Positions 17,455-26,845 of a stretch of DNA of 64,000 bases are shown here, piece after piece. The stretch spans positions 1 to 64,000 of the forward strand of contig NZ_CCDG010000022.1 in the NCBI RefSeq assembly GCF_000723885.1, written 5' to 3'. Both the position numbers and the translations under genes were made by a program. Source of the stretch: Paenibacillus camerounensis. Lineage in GTDB: Bacteria > Bacillota > Bacilli > Paenibacillales > Paenibacillaceae. The notes below the pieces were generated by a model. The model worked only from the letters and a program-made list of their open reading frames with translations, searched no databases and was not told the DNA's origin. Position 1 is the stretch's first letter, and every line of letters starts with the position of its first letter.

Positions 17455-19323
17455 ATGCCGGACCGGATGAATGAGCAGGAGCTGAACAAACTGATTAATA
17501 TGCTGGAGCTCTCGGAGAATGTGGATGATGAGGCTCAGGATGCGTCCTTTGCTGAACCTGACTTTGATAATGATCTCGGAGGCCGCGTGCTGGTCCGGGC
17601 AGGTAAAATTTTTGTCCAGGACCCGCTGCCCGGCGGCAGTCCGGCAGTCATTTCGGCTGCTGCCCCGGTTGTAGTCAGCGTTAACGGGCAGCCGGTAATG
17701 GAGCCGGCCGAGGTAACCTCGCTGGATACGATTGAATGGTCTATAGTGGAGCCGCCGCTGTATAAGATTCATGTGTCTGAGGATTATCTTCAGGCTTTTT
17801 TTACACTCTATTCAACGCGGCGCTATATGTGGAAGCTGAATGACTGTTATTCCTCCAGCATGATTAAAGTGGAGGCATCAATGGATACGGACACTCTAAT
17901 AGAGCTGCTGGGCCTCAATCAGATTTTGGCTGATTTCGAGCAGCGGGGAATCGTACGGAATTTGAATATTTCCGGTATTCATGCCGAGCTGCAGAACCCG
18001 ACTTACCAGCCGATTACGGCGGCTAAAGGGCGGGCGGCGGTTCCGGGTGAGAATGCGCAGCTTGAACTGTTTTTTTCGGAGACGATTGAGAATGACTACA
18101 GCGAAATAGAAGGCCAGGTGGACTTCCGCAGCCATCTCCGCATCCCGTCTGTAATCAGAGGCCAGGTAATTGCCCGCAAAATTCCTTTTGTGGAAGGTAT
18201 TCCGGGCTGTGATGTGTACGGGGAGATTCTGTATCCTCCGCGTCCTTGCGATATTACAATAACCGCCCACAATAACACGGTGCTGCTGATTAACAACGAG
18301 ATTCGTGCGCTGCGTGAAGGCCGGCCACGGGTGACCGGGGAGAAGGTCAAATCTTTTGATATTACAACGACCTATACGGTTCCGGGCAATGTCAGCATCC
18401 AGACAGGCAATATCCTGTTCTCCGGTGATGTGATCGTGCGAGGCAACGTCGAAGACAATATGATTATTGAATCGCTCGGCAATGTCTACGTGGAAGGCAG
18501 CGTGTATAATTCAACCATTACCGCGACCGGAAGTATTGTGGTAAAAGGGAACGTCGTTAACAGCAAGCTGTATTCCGGCTATTTCGGTGTGATGTACAAC
18601 CGGATTTATAACTGCTCCAAGCTGTTAATTGAAGAAGCTATGCAACTGAAAAAAGCGGTCCGCATGCTCATCCAGGCCGTCCAGGCCCGCAAGCAGAGTG
18701 TAAAATACGGACAGGCCGTTGTACTGCTGCTTGAGAGCAAGTTTCAGAAAATTCCCGAGCGGATCAAAGAGCTGCTGTCAGTGCTGGCGACGGTGCAGGC
18801 TTCGTATCATCAGGATCTGGAGCAGACGCTGCACTTTCTGAAGCTGATGCTGAAGCCGGTACAGCTCATTGATTTCATGAACGAGGCTTCGCTGGGCGGG
18901 GTAATCAACATGATTGAGGAGCTGCACACAGGGGTGGCCCGGATGCAAGAGGACAAGGTGGAGGTCAACATCGGCAAATGCCAGAACAGCACGCTTAAGT
19001 CTAACGGCGACATTATTATCCACCGCGACGGTATTGTACAGAGCGAGCTGTTCTCTTCGGGCAATATTGTGTTCCGCAAGGTGTTCGCAGTATGCCGGGG
19101 CTCCAGGCTGGAGGCAGGCGGCAGCATCAGCGCATATTATGTCGGCGGCGAGAGCGGCGCGCAGTCCTATCTCAAGGCCAAGCACAGCATCACCGTGCGC
19201 AAAATCTACCTGGGCCGCATCACCATCGACCGCTACGCCGCCGATATCACCACGCCGCTGGAGAACATTACGTTCGATACGGATACTATCCGCACGATCA
19301 AGCTGCGGATGGAGACGGAGTAA
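17455..19323 (+). CDS. FapA-family (DUF342) polymer-forming-like protein
   Basis: A 622-aa cytoplasmic protein. The N-terminal region resembles the FapA/DUF342 N domain (residues about 130-250, with EGQVDFRSHLRIPSV and VEGIPGCDVYGEILYPP). A right-handed beta-helix (about 300-385: GNVSIQTGNILFSGDVIVRGNVED, NVYVEGSVYNSTI) follows, interrupted by a helical, probably coiled-coil stretch (about 390-500), and the beta-helix resumes to the end. FapA regulates KinA-type phosphorelays in Vibrio; in Bacillales, DUF342 proteins are linked to surface or motility functions but are poorly characterised. Start chosen at 17455 because GGAGGTG lies 7 bp upstream; ATG 17428 has none. A one-mismatch Spo0A-box-like site lies at 17418-17426. 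Confidence 0.8.
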   Translation: MPDRMNEQELNKLINMLELSENVDDEAQDASFAEPDFDNDLGGRVLVRAGKIFVQDPLPGGSPAVISAAAPVVVSVNGQPVMEPAEVTSLDTIEWSIVEPPLYKIHVSEDYLQAFFTLYSTRRYMWKLNDCYSSSMIKVEASMDTDTLIELLGLNQILADFEQRGIVRNLNISGIHAELQNPTYQPITAAKGRAAVPGENAQLELFFSETIENDYSEIEGQVDFRSHLRIPSVIRGQVIARKIPFVEGIPGCDVYGEILYPPRPCDITITAHNNTVLLINNEIRALREGRPRVTGEKVKSFDITTTYTVPGNVSIQTGNILFSGDVIVRGNVEDNMIIESLGNVYVEGSVYNSTITATGSIVVKGNVVNSKLYSGYFGVMYNRIYNCSKLLIEEAMQLKKAVRMLIQAVQARKQSVKYGQAVVLLLESKFQKIPERIKELLSVLATVQASYHQDLEQTLHFLKLMLKPVQLIDFMNEASLGGVINMIEELHTGVARMQEDKVEVNIGKCQNSTLKSNGDIIIHRDGIVQSELFSSGNIVFRKVFAVCRGSRLEAGGSISAYYVGGESGAQSYLKAKHSITVRKIYLGRITIDRYAADITTPLENITFDTDTIRTIKLRMETE

Positions 19324-19336
19324 CGGGCGGAAACGC

Positions 19337-19364
19337 AAAAACAGCCTCCCCGAAGGAAGGCTGT
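19337..19364 (-). terminator. Terminator of the decayed tRNA-Arg copy
   Basis: On the minus strand ACAGCCTTCC...GGAGGCTGT plus TTTTT. It is a near-identical copy, 143 bp away, of the terminator behind the intact tRNA-Arg. Confidence 0.8.
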
Positions 19365-19377
19365 CAGTACTTATTAC

Positions 19378-19450
19378 GTCCCGGAAGGGATGCAGCCCTG
19401 CAGGCTGATTGCGAAGCGGTGCTAACGAAGCGTATGCTCCAACGTCCCCC
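19378..19450 (-). pseudogene. Decayed tandem duplicate of tRNA-Arg
   Basis: The last 13 nt of the tRNA (minus strand ATCCCTTCCGGGAC) and the following spacer and terminator are duplicated exactly 143 bp from the intact gene. The 5' part is recognisable only in fragments: GTTGG-AGCATACGCTTCGTTAGC aligns with GTTGGATAGAGCATGCGCCTTCTAAGCGC. The acceptor stem, T-loop (GGTTCGAAT lost) and anticodon stem no longer form, so it cannot be a functional tRNA. Confidence 0.7.
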
Positions 19451-19479
19451 AGACAGGGGTTCTCATCCCGCCGGAACGC

Positions 19480-19507
19480 AAAAACAGCCTCCCCGGAGGA
19501 AGGCTGT
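19480..19507 (-). terminator. Terminator of tRNA-Arg
   Basis: On the minus strand ACAGCCTTCCTCCGGGGAGGCTGT folds into a hairpin followed by TTTTTG, 12 bp after the tRNA. Confidence 0.85.
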
Positions 19508-19519
19508 CCATGCTTATTA

Positions 19520-19593
19520 CGTCCCGGAAGGGATTCGAACCCCCGACCGTGCGCTTAGAAGGCGCATGCTCTATCCAACTGAGCTACCGGGAC
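19520..19593 (-). tRNA. tRNA-Arg, anticodon TCT
   Basis: A 74-nt cloverleaf read on the minus strand: acceptor GTCCCGG/CCGGGAC, D arm GCTC-AGTTGGATA-GAGC, anticodon arm TGCGC-CTTCTAA-GCGCA with anticodon TCT (reads AGA/AGG), a 5-nt variable loop and T-loop TTCGAAT. The CCA end is not encoded. It is transcribed against the flanking genes. Confidence 0.95.
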
Positions 19594-19727
19594 ATGATGA
19601 CTCAAAAGCAAGCAAAAATTATGTTATCACATATGAATAACTTTATCAACTTGTTTTTTTTGAATGCGTAACAGGATATGCTATAATCTACAATTGATCA
19701 TGGATCGGACAAAAAGGAGGTGCCCTC

Positions 19728-20657
19728 ATTAATCAATTCAATTCCCCCGCCAAAGAGAATATCGTGCTGTTTCCGAAGACGCTGGATTATTACCAGATTC
19801 AGCTTACGGTCATGCTGGAGAGTGAACGTTACGGGGAAGCGATGGAATTGCTGCGGTTTCTGCTGCAGTGCCAGGGACAGGAAGAGCGGCACTACGAGGA
19901 ATGGCAGTCGCTGCTTGACTGGCTCGAGGCGGCTTTTCCTTACGAAGCCGGGAGTACCGGGGCAGACCGTGCCGATTCCGGCGAAGAGCAGGATCTGAAG
20001 GAAGAGGATATGGCCCGGATCCTGGCTAAGTCGAAGCTGGAGGAGGATGCCGGTTATCCGGACAAGCTGCTGCGCAAGGTAATGAATGAGCCGCTGTCGG
20101 AGGGGACGATACTGGCGCTGGAGCAGCTCTCTTATCTGGAGGGCAGCCAGGTGGATGAGACGCTGAGCCAGTGGCTGCAGAAGACGCCGGTGCATCCGCT
20201 GCTGCAGTTCCGCACGCTGCAGACGCTGAAGAAGCGCGGGGTGCAGGGCGTGATCAGGCTGGCCCGCGGCAGCGAGCTGGCACAGATTGAGATTGAAGCG
20301 GTGCCGCTGCAGAATGAGGACTTTCCGCCGCAGGTGGCCCAGGTAATGGAGCGGGTGGCGGAGCAGGCCGAGGTGCACGAGCCTACACTGTACTATTTTG
20401 CCCAGGAGCTCTGGGGACAGTTTATGATGTCGATTTACGGGTCGGGCGATTACCGCAAGCTGCTGGAGGGCAGTGATGAACAGCTCGATATCTGGGCTGG
20501 CGCGCTGCATCAGCTGGTATCCGAGAGCCTGAACGGAACCCGGCAGGAGGAAGAGACTCGGGTCATGTACGGCATCACTGACAGCATGCGCTTTCAATTT
20601 GAAGGGGCGTACCGGTCTCTGAGAGGATTTGTTAAGAGTTCCATACTTGATAAATAA
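19728..20657 (+). CDS. YsoA-like TPR-type protein upstream of tig; apparent ATT start
   Basis: A protein of about 309 aa, hydrophilic and mostly helical, with an acidic stretch at residues 80-100 (GEEQDLKEEDMARIL). The position immediately upstream of tig and the helical-repeat character match B. subtilis YsoA, a conserved protein of unknown role. The first GTG in frame (19764) has no good SD. A perfect AAAAAGGAGGT lies 6 nt before ATT at 19728, which extends the frame by twelve sensible codons (NQFNSPAKENI...). ATT is a rare start used by infC. If the GTG is used, the protein is 297 aa. A tig promoter lies in its 3' end. Confidence 0.75.
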   Translation: MNQFNSPAKENIVLFPKTLDYYQIQLTVMLESERYGEAMELLRFLLQCQGQEERHYEEWQSLLDWLEAAFPYEAGSTGADRADSGEEQDLKEEDMARILAKSKLEEDAGYPDKLLRKVMNEPLSEGTILALEQLSYLEGSQVDETLSQWLQKTPVHPLLQFRTLQTLKKRGVQGVIRLARGSELAQIEIEAVPLQNEDFPPQVAQVMERVAEQAEVHEPTLYYFAQELWGQFMMSIYGSGDYRKLLEGSDEQLDIWAGALHQLVSESLNGTRQEEETRVMYGITDSMRFQFEGAYRSLRGFVKSSILDK

Positions 20658-20675
20658 AGCGATGTTGTATATAAT
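20647..20675 (+). promoter_or_regulatory. Sigma-A promoter of tig
   Basis: TTGATA (20647-20652), 17-bp spacer, TATAAT (20670-20675). The -35 lies inside the last codons of the preceding gene. Confidence 0.8.
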
Positions 20676-20752
20676 ATAATGGTTATTCTGTGCGTGAAAA
20701 TCGTGATTATTTAAATTAACATGCAACCTATTTTTGGAGGGAAAAGTATATT

Positions 20753-22075
20753 ATGAAAGCAACCTGGGAAAAAATAGAGAAGAACCTTGGAGTTCTTGAA
20801 GTCGAAGTAGAAGCAGAGCGCGTAGCTGCTGCCCTCGACAAAGCTTTTAATAAAGTGGTTAAGAAAGCAAACGTACCTGGCTTCCGTAAAGGTAAAGTGC
20901 CGCGGCCGATCTTTGAATCCCGTTTTGGCGTAGAGAGCCTCTATCAGGATGCAATTGACATCCTTCTTCCTGAAGTATACGGCGAAGCTGTTGAGCAGGC
21001 TGACATCTTCCCTGTTGACCGTCCTGAAGTGGACATCGAGCAATTCGCTAAAGGCCAAGCATTCATCTTCAAAGCGAAGGTTACTGTTAAGCCGGAAGTG
21101 AAGCTGGGCCAGTACAAAGGCCTGGAAGTTCCTGCCCAGAAGGCAGAAGTTACAGAAGATGAGCTGAACGCTGAACTGACACGCCTACAGGAGCGTCATG
21201 CTGAGCTGGTTGTTGTTGAAGAAGAAGCGGCAGTTAACGGCGATATCGCAGTTATCGACTTCGACGGTTCTGTTGACGGTGTTCCTTTTGAAGGCGGTTC
21301 GGCTGAGCGTCATTCCCTGGAGCTTGGAAGCAACTCCTTCATCCCTGGCTTTGAAGAGCAGGTTGTTGGTATGGCTACTGGCGACTTCAAGGATGTCGAA
21401 GTTACTTTCCCTGACAGCTACCATGCAGAGAACCTTGCAGGCAAGGCTGCAGTATTCAAAGTGAAGCTGCACGAAATCAAACGCAAACAGCTTCCTGAGC
21501 TGGATGACGAGTTCGCTAAGGATGTTAGTGAATTCGACACGCTTGAAGAGTATACAGCAGACCTGAAGGCACAGCTGGAATCCCGTAAGCAGGAAGAGCT
21601 GAAAGGTACCCGTGAGAACGCAGTAGTTGATGCAGCGGCTGCTAACGCAGAAGTTGAAATTCCTGAAGCGATGATTAAGAGCGAAGTAGCGAACATGGTT
21701 CGTGATTTCGACAACCGTCTTCGTCAGCAGGGCATGAACATGGACATGTTCCTCAGCTTCTCCGGCCAGACCCGTGATGATCTTGAAGGCCAGATGAAGG
21801 GCGATGCCGAGAAGCGCGTCCGCAACAACCTGGTGCTTGAAGTCATTGCCAAGGAAGAGAACATCGAGGTTTCTGAAGAAGAAGTAACCCAGGAGCTTGC
21901 TAATATGGCTGAATCCTTCAAGCGTTCGCCTGAAGAGATCCGCAGCATTCTGGCAGCCAACGGTTCCCTGAGCAGCCTTAATGAAGAAATTTCCCTGCGC
22001 AAAACCATCGAACTGCTTGTATCGAGCAGTGTTGAAGTTGAAGCACCTGCTGCTGAGGAAGCAAGCGCTGAGTAA
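20753..22075 (+). CDS. tig: Trigger factor, ribosome-associated chaperone and peptidyl-prolyl isomerase
   Basis: A 440-aa protein with the usual three domains. The N-terminal ribosome-binding domain carries the signature GFRKGKVPR (residues about 43-51). The FKBP-type PPIase domain spans about 150-245 (GDIAVIDFDGSVDGVPFEGG, FIPGFEEQVVGM). The C-terminal helical chaperone arms end in an acidic Ala/Glu tail. It binds nascent chains at the ribosome exit tunnel. GGAGGG precedes the ATG, and it has its own promoter and terminator. tig-clpP-clpX is a conserved order. Confidence 0.98.
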   Translation: MKATWEKIEKNLGVLEVEVEAERVAAALDKAFNKVVKKANVPGFRKGKVPRPIFESRFGVESLYQDAIDILLPEVYGEAVEQADIFPVDRPEVDIEQFAKGQAFIFKAKVTVKPEVKLGQYKGLEVPAQKAEVTEDELNAELTRLQERHAELVVVEEEAAVNGDIAVIDFDGSVDGVPFEGGSAERHSLELGSNSFIPGFEEQVVGMATGDFKDVEVTFPDSYHAENLAGKAAVFKVKLHEIKRKQLPELDDEFAKDVSEFDTLEEYTADLKAQLESRKQEELKGTRENAVVDAAAANAEVEIPEAMIKSEVANMVRDFDNRLRQQGMNMDMFLSFSGQTRDDLEGQMKGDAEKRVRNNLVLEVIAKEENIEVSEEEVTQELANMAESFKRSPEEIRSILAANGSLSSLNEEISLRKTIELLVSSSVEVEAPAAEEASAE

Positions 22076-22138
22076 TCCTTCTGTAACTATCTTTACTTAG
22101 AGCGGCCAGGCAAGACGGCCTCCATAATAGCAGTCAAT

Positions 22139-22172
22139 AAGGCACGTAGGTTTTGTTACGTGCCTTATTTTT
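22139..22172 (+). terminator. Terminator of tig
   Basis: AAGGCACGTA (22139-22148) pairs with TACGTGCCTT (22157-22166), followed by ATTTTTT. Confidence 0.92.
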
Positions 22173-22216
22173 TATCGGGAGCCGTACGTTTGTGTGTACA
22201 TAACCGGAAGGTGCAA

Positions 22217-22246
22217 TTGGCATTCTGCCAGGAAGTGCGCTATAAT
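22217..22246 (+). promoter_or_regulatory. Candidate promoter of clpP
   Basis: TTGGCA (22217-22222), 18-bp spacer, TATAAT (22241-22246), about 220 bp before the clpP start. No CtsR-type direct repeat (GGTCAAA) was seen. The 5' untranslated region would be unusually long, and a nearer promoter cannot be excluded. Confidence 0.5.
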
Positions 22247-22465
22247 GGCAGGCACGCGGGATATTCCTTTTTTACAAATGAGAAGCATTTATATGCTGTG
22301 CATATTAAATAAACCGTCTCTTTTACACAGCACAAGTTGATGTTTCTGAGCGGACGGCTAAGCCGCTTCTGATAGAAAAGTGAAAAAATGACATCCCGCT
22401 GCGAACGTGTTAAACTATTTCTGAAACGGAAAGAATAATCTGTATAGAGAAAAGAGGTTGGTGGC

Positions 22466-23056
22466 ATGAGTCTGGTACCTATGGTTGTGGAATCAACAAG
22501 TCGTGGTGAACGCTCATACGATATTTATTCCCGGTTGCTTAAGGACCGCATTATCTTCCTGAGCAATGCGATTGACGATGATGTTGCCAATCTGGTCATT
22601 GCCCAGCTGCTGTTTCTGGCTGCGGATGACCCGGAAAAAGACATACACCTGTACATCAACTCTCCCGGTGGTTCTGTAACAGCCGGCATGGGTATATATG
22701 ATACGATGCAATATATCAAACCGGATGTTTCAACCATTTGCGTCGGGATGGCAGCCAGTATGGGTTCCCTGCTGCTTACAGCCGGAGCGCCGGGCAAGAG
22801 ATATGCACTGACCAACAGCGAGGTTATGATTCATCAGCCGCTCGGCGGTGTTCAGGGGCAGGCATCCGATATCTGGATTCATACAGACTGGATTCTTAAG
22901 ACGAAACAGAAGCTGAATCAGATTTATGTGGATCGCACAGGTCAACCCCTTGATAAAATCGAACGGGATACGGACCGCGATAACTTCATGAGCGCGGAAG
23001 AAGCGAAGGAATACGGGCTTATTGACCAGGTACTCTCTTCACCGATCATATCTTAA
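22466..23056 (+). CDS. clpP: ATP-dependent Clp protease proteolytic subunit ClpP
   Basis: A 196-aa serine peptidase of normal length. The catalytic triad is Ser98 (GMAASMGS), His123 (MIHQPLGG) and Asp172 (DTDRDNF). The INSPGGSV segment (65-72) shapes the oxyanion region. Tetradecamers of ClpP degrade proteins fed by ClpX or ClpC. The ATG has an AGAGGTTGGTGG ribosome site. clpX follows after 13 bp, so the two are probably co-transcribed. Confidence 0.98.
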   Translation: MSLVPMVVESTSRGERSYDIYSRLLKDRIIFLSNAIDDDVANLVIAQLLFLAADDPEKDIHLYINSPGGSVTAGMGIYDTMQYIKPDVSTICVGMAASMGSLLLTAGAPGKRYALTNSEVMIHQPLGGVQGQASDIWIHTDWILKTKQKLNQIYVDRTGQPLDKIERDTDRDNFMSAEEAKEYGLIDQVLSSPIIS

Positions 23057-23069
23057 AAGGGGTGGTAAG

Positions 23070-24326
23070 ATGTTTAAGTTCAATGATGAAAAAGGGCAGC
23101 TGAAATGCTCCTTTTGCGGTAAATCACAGGAGCAGGTCCGTAAGCTTGTAGCAGGACCTGGCGTTTATATATGCGATGAATGCATCGAGCTGTGCACGGA
23201 GATCGTGGAGGAAGAGCTCGGCCATGAGGAAGAGCTGGATCTGAAGGATATTCCGAAGCCGAAGGAGATCCGCGACATTCTTGACCAGTATGTAATCGGC
23301 CAGGAGCAGGCGAAGAAATCGCTCTCCGTTGCCGTATACAACCACTACAAGCGTGTTAACAGCCAGAGCAAGATTGAGGATGTTGAGCTGACCAAGAGTA
23401 ACATCCTGCTTCTCGGTCCGACCGGTTCCGGTAAGACCCTGCTGGCCCAGACGATGGCGAAGATCATCAACGTGCCATTTGCCATTGCAGATGCCACTTC
23501 ACTGACGGAAGCGGGCTATGTGGGCGAGGATGTTGAGAATATTCTGCTTAAGCTGATCCAGGCTGCAGATTATGATGTTGAGAAGGCTGAACGCGGCATT
23601 ATCTATATTGACGAAATTGATAAGGTAGCCCGTAAATCCGAGAACCCGTCGATTACACGCGACGTTTCCGGTGAAGGTGTACAGCAGGCGCTGCTGAAAA
23701 TTCTGGAAGGTACAGTCGCTTCGGTTCCTCCGCAAGGCGGACGTAAGCACCCTCATCAGGAATTTATTCAGATCGACACGACGAACATTCTGTTCATCGT
23801 AGGCGGTGCTTTTGACGGACTGGAGCAGATGATCAAACGCCGTATCGGTAAGAAGGTTATCGGCTTTAATGCAGGTGCTGAAGGCCAGAAGGATCTGAAA
23901 GCCGGTGAATACCTGTCCATGGTATTGCCTGAGGATCTGCTGAAATTCGGTCTCATCCCTGAGTTTGTCGGCCGCCTGCCGGTTATCTCTACACTGGAGC
24001 CGCTTGATGAAACGACCTTGGTACGCATTCTGTCCGAACCGAAGAATGCACTGACCAAGCAGTACATTAAGCTGCTGGAGATGGATAACGTGGCGCTGAA
24101 GTTTGAGCCGCAGGCCCTTGAAGCGATTGCCAAGGAAGCGATCAAACGCAACACCGGTGCCCGCGGTCTGCGTGCCATCATTGAGAGCATTATGCTTGAT
24201 GTGATGTACGAGGTTCCGTCACGCGATGATATCAAAGACTGCGTGATAACGGAGCAGGTAGTCCAGGAGAAGGCGCTGCCTGAGCTGGGCATTAAGAAAG
24301 ACAAAAAGAAAGAGGAAAGCGCCTAA
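23070..24326 (+). CDS. clpX: ATP-dependent Clp protease ATP-binding subunit ClpX
   Basis: A 418-aa AAA+ unfoldase. The N-terminal C4 zinc-binding domain has Cys13, 16, 35 and 38. Walker A is GPTGSGKT (116-123), Walker B IIYIDEID, and the ClpP-contacting IGF-type loop is GKKVIGFNA. An upstream in-frame ATG inside clpP is rejected: AAGGGGTGGTAAG gives a proper site for the ATG at 23070. It recognises substrates and feeds them to ClpP. Confidence 0.98.
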   Translation: MFKFNDEKGQLKCSFCGKSQEQVRKLVAGPGVYICDECIELCTEIVEEELGHEEELDLKDIPKPKEIRDILDQYVIGQEQAKKSLSVAVYNHYKRVNSQSKIEDVELTKSNILLLGPTGSGKTLLAQTMAKIINVPFAIADATSLTEAGYVGEDVENILLKLIQAADYDVEKAERGIIYIDEIDKVARKSENPSITRDVSGEGVQQALLKILEGTVASVPPQGGRKHPHQEFIQIDTTNILFIVGGAFDGLEQMIKRRIGKKVIGFNAGAEGQKDLKAGEYLSMVLPEDLLKFGLIPEFVGRLPVISTLEPLDETTLVRILSEPKNALTKQYIKLLEMDNVALKFEPQALEAIAKEAIKRNTGARGLRAIIESIMLDVMYEVPSRDDIKDCVITEQVVQEKALPELGIKKDKKKEESA

Positions 24327-24441
24327 GCCGCGTTGTCCTTACAAATAATCACAATCACAGCCTCCACCGTTTTCCGCTTATCCCGCTTCACCGCGGAGCG
24401 GGAGGGGTGGAGCTTTGATCGTTATGGGGGAGAGAGAAACC

Positions 24442-25575
24442 ATGTATTTGAGACACCAGACCCGGCCCGTTAATGTCGGCGGAGTTATCATCGGGGGTAG
24501 TAACGAGGTTGCGATTCAAAGCATGTGTACGACCAAAACCGCTGACGTAGAAGCTACAGTGGCTGAAATTCTGCGTCTGGAAGAAGCGGGCTGCCAGATC
24601 GTACGCGTAACTGTCAACAATGAAGAAGCGGCTGCGGCGATCAAAGAGATCAAGAAGCAGATTCATATTCCGCTCGTGGCTGATATTCATTTCAACCATA
24701 AGCTGGCGCTGCTGGCAATTGAGAACGGCATCGACAAGGTGCGGATCAATCCCGGCAATATCGGCCGCCGTGACAAGGTAGAAGCGGTAGTCAAAGCCTG
24801 TAAGGATAAAGGCATTCCGATTCGCATCGGGGTTAACGCCGGTTCCCTGGAGACTCATCTTCTGGAGAAATACGGTTATCCGACACCGGAAGCGATGGTC
24901 GAAAGTGCCCTGTACCATATCGGGATTCTCGAAGAACTGGATTTCCATGATATCATCGTCTCGCTGAAGGCTTCGGATGTGCCGATGGCAATTGAGGCTT
25001 ACCGCAAGGCGGCAGAAGTCATTCCTTATCCGCTCCATCTTGGAATAACTGAATCCGGCACGCTGTTCGCCGGAACGGTGAAGAGCTCAGCGGGTATCGG
25101 TGCGCTGCTCTCCATGGGGATCGGCAGTACTGTGCGTATCTCGCTTAGTGCAGACCCGGTTGAAGAGGTTAAGGTAGCGCGTGAGCTGCTCAAGACCTTC
25201 GGCCTGATCTCCAATGCGGCTACACTGATCTCCTGCCCGACCTGCGGACGTCTGGATATCGATCTCTTCTCCATTGCCAACGAAGTGGAAGAGTACATCT
25301 CCAAACTTAAGGTGCCTATCAAGGTATCTGTATTAGGCTGTGCCGTTAACGGTCCCGGAGAAGCACGTGAAGCGGACATCGGGATTGCCGGCGCCCGCGG
25401 TGAAGGATTGCTGTTCCGCTACGGCCAGATGATCCGTAAGGTTCCGGAAGCGGAGCTGGTGTCTGAGCTGAAGAAGGAAATCGATGTCATCGTGGAGCAT
25501 TTCGAACGCACGGGCGAAATTCCGGGCCGTAAGCATGCCAATCTGGCTCCGGCTGTGCAGCCGGGTAATGCCTAA
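24442..25575 (+). CDS. ispG: (E)-4-hydroxy-3-methylbut-2-enyl-diphosphate synthase, IspG
   Basis: A 377-aa iron-sulfur enzyme of the MEP isoprenoid pathway, converting MEcPP to HMBPP. Conserved segments: [42 protein letters not shown]. The [4Fe-4S] ligands are Cys265 and Cys268 (SCPTCGR) and Cys300 ([10 protein letters not shown]), with Glu in GPGEA. In-frame starts exist at 24415 (TTG) and 24424 (ATG); I prefer ATG 24442 because GGGGGAGAG lies just upstream and homologues begin near TRPV. It is followed by a bidirectional terminator. Confidence 0.96.
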   Translation: MYLRHQTRPVNVGGVIIGGSNEVAIQSMCTTKTADVEATVAEILRLEEAGCQIVRVTVNNEEAAAAIKEIKKQIHIPLVADIHFNHKLALLAIENGIDKVRINPGNIGRRDKVEAVVKACKDKGIPIRIGVNAGSLETHLLEKYGYPTPEAMVESALYHIGILEELDFHDIIVSLKASDVPMAIEAYRKAAEVIPYPLHLGITESGTLFAGTVKSSAGIGALLSMGIGSTVRISLSADPVEEVKVARELLKTFGLISNAATLISCPTCGRLDIDLFSIANEVEEYISKLKVPIKVSVLGCAVNGPGEAREADIGIAGARGEGLLFRYGQMIRKVPEAELVSELKKEIDVIVEHFERTGEIPGRKHANLAPAVQPGNA

Positions 25576-25637
25576 GCTGGCAGGACCGGGAACCCGTTCC
25601 CGCGATAATGTACTCATCTAACAATACGCTAATCTAA

Positions 25638-25682
25638 CAAAACCCCTTAGATTCCGGCAGCTCCGGAAATTAAGGGGTTTTG
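25638..25682. terminator. Bidirectional terminator between ispG and the germination operon
   Basis: CAAAACCCCTTA (25638-25649) pairs with TAAGGGGTTTTG (25671-25682), enclosing a second small stem TTCCGG/CCGGAA. It serves both convergent transcripts and overlaps the 3' end of the permease gene. Confidence 0.9.
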
Positions 25683-26815
25683 TGGCTTTCCTGCTGCCTG
25701 CTTCCTGATGAAGGTTCCGGCCTCTTCTGCTTCAGCAGCTTCACCCGCACCAGGGCAGTGACATAGAGGATAGCCGGTATTACAAGCAGGAAAAGAGACG
25801 CGAATTTCATCCACACCGTCGCGATGATGTCATTGACGTAAACGGTGTTGATATATGTATTCCAGGCAATGATAATGAACAGTGCGGATAACGGATAGAT
25901 CAGATGATTCTGCCGCTTCAGCCCGAATATGCTGCGCAGCCCCTGGAGCATGGACAGGAACAGGACAGAGATTTTAATGAAATAGGTTAGTATCCAGATC
26001 GTAATCAGCATTCCTTCTACACGCTGCAGAGTGTTGCCGATGTTGATGGTCTTAGCCAGGGCATACGCGGGAAATGTGCTGTTCTCCGTCTGTTCAATGC
26101 CAAGCACGAGTACACTAAGCAGTACAATGGCACTGAGGACCAGATCCCCTGCAGCGATTCCGAGGAGATAGGCACGCTCACGGGGCTTATTCTGCCTGAC
26201 CAGCGGAAGAAAGACCATCAGCACGATTACCTCCTGAAAAATAGAGGACTGCAGTCCGGCATGCAGCACCGGCATCCAGCCATCCTCAAGCACCGGTTTG
26301 ATGTAGTTCCATTCAATCTGCGGAATCAGAGCCAGTACCAGGACGAGCAGCAGTACCACTACCCACGGGAAGAACAGCTCCCCGACCCGGGCTAGAATAA
26401 TGATGCCTTTGCGGGCGCTGATGATAGCAGCGATCAGGAAAATAATCTGCACTACCTCCGGCGGCGTTTCCGGCATGACCTCACCGGAGACGAAGAAGCC
26501 GAGATTACCGAGCAGAGTGCCAATCAGTGAAATGAAGTAGAACAGATAAGCCAGCGTCAGCAGCTTGCCGGGCCATTTTCCGGTGACAGACTCCAGAATC
26601 TCATACAAGGTCTGTCCGGGGTAGAGCCTGGCAAGGGCGATATACAGTATAACCATCAGCAGATTAATCAGCATGCTGATTAAAGAGGCAATCCAGGCAT
26701 CCTCCCTGGCGATATGGGCCATACCGCTGGGGGTGACCAGGATGGACGTGCCAATGGTCAGGCCAAAAGTCAAAATGAAGAACTGAAGTGCGCTGATACC
26801 GGTTGTCCGCTTCAT
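25670..26815 (-). CDS. GerAB-type spore germinant receptor permease subunit
   Basis: A 381-aa membrane protein of the endospore germination permease family (APC superfamily, GerAB/GerKB/YndE). About ten hydrophobic helices; the N-terminal segment is ISALQFFILTFGLTIGTSILVTPSG, and PGQTLYEILESVTGKWPG is typical of the family. B subunits form the ligand-binding channel in the spore inner membrane. The frame extends to 26845, but GGGGAGG lies 8 nt before the ATG at 26815. It is the last gene of the operon. The polar C-terminus is Arg/Lys/Pro/Ser-rich. Confidence 0.9.
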   Translation of the reverse strand: MKRTTGISALQFFILTFGLTIGTSILVTPSGMAHIAREDAWIASLISMLINLLMVILYIALARLYPGQTLYEILESVTGKWPGKLLTLAYLFYFISLIGTLLGNLGFFVSGEVMPETPPEVVQIIFLIAAIISARKGIIILARVGELFFPWVVVLLLVLVLALIPQIEWNYIKPVLEDGWMPVLHAGLQSSIFQEVIVLMVFLPLVRQNKPRERAYLLGIAAGDLVLSAIVLLSVLVLGIEQTENSTFPAYALAKTINIGNTLQRVEGMLITIWILTYFIKISVLFLSMLQGLRSIFGLKRQNHLIYPLSALFIIIAWNTYINTVYVNDIIATVWMKFASLFLLVIPAILYVTALVRVKLLKQKRPEPSSGSRQQESHKTP

Positions 26816-26845
26816 CTGGATCGCCTCCCCTCTACTGTTAATCAA

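Noticed and set aside
19698..20726. 342-aa minus-strand frame opposite the YsoA-like gene
   Set aside because: His/Leu/Gln-rich antisense shadow with no SD. The sense gene has coding bias and conserved position before tig.
24360..24420. TCCCGCT/AGCGGGA hairpin before ispG as riboswitch or terminator
   Set aside because: Short stem, no T run, no match to a known riboswitch; could be chance.
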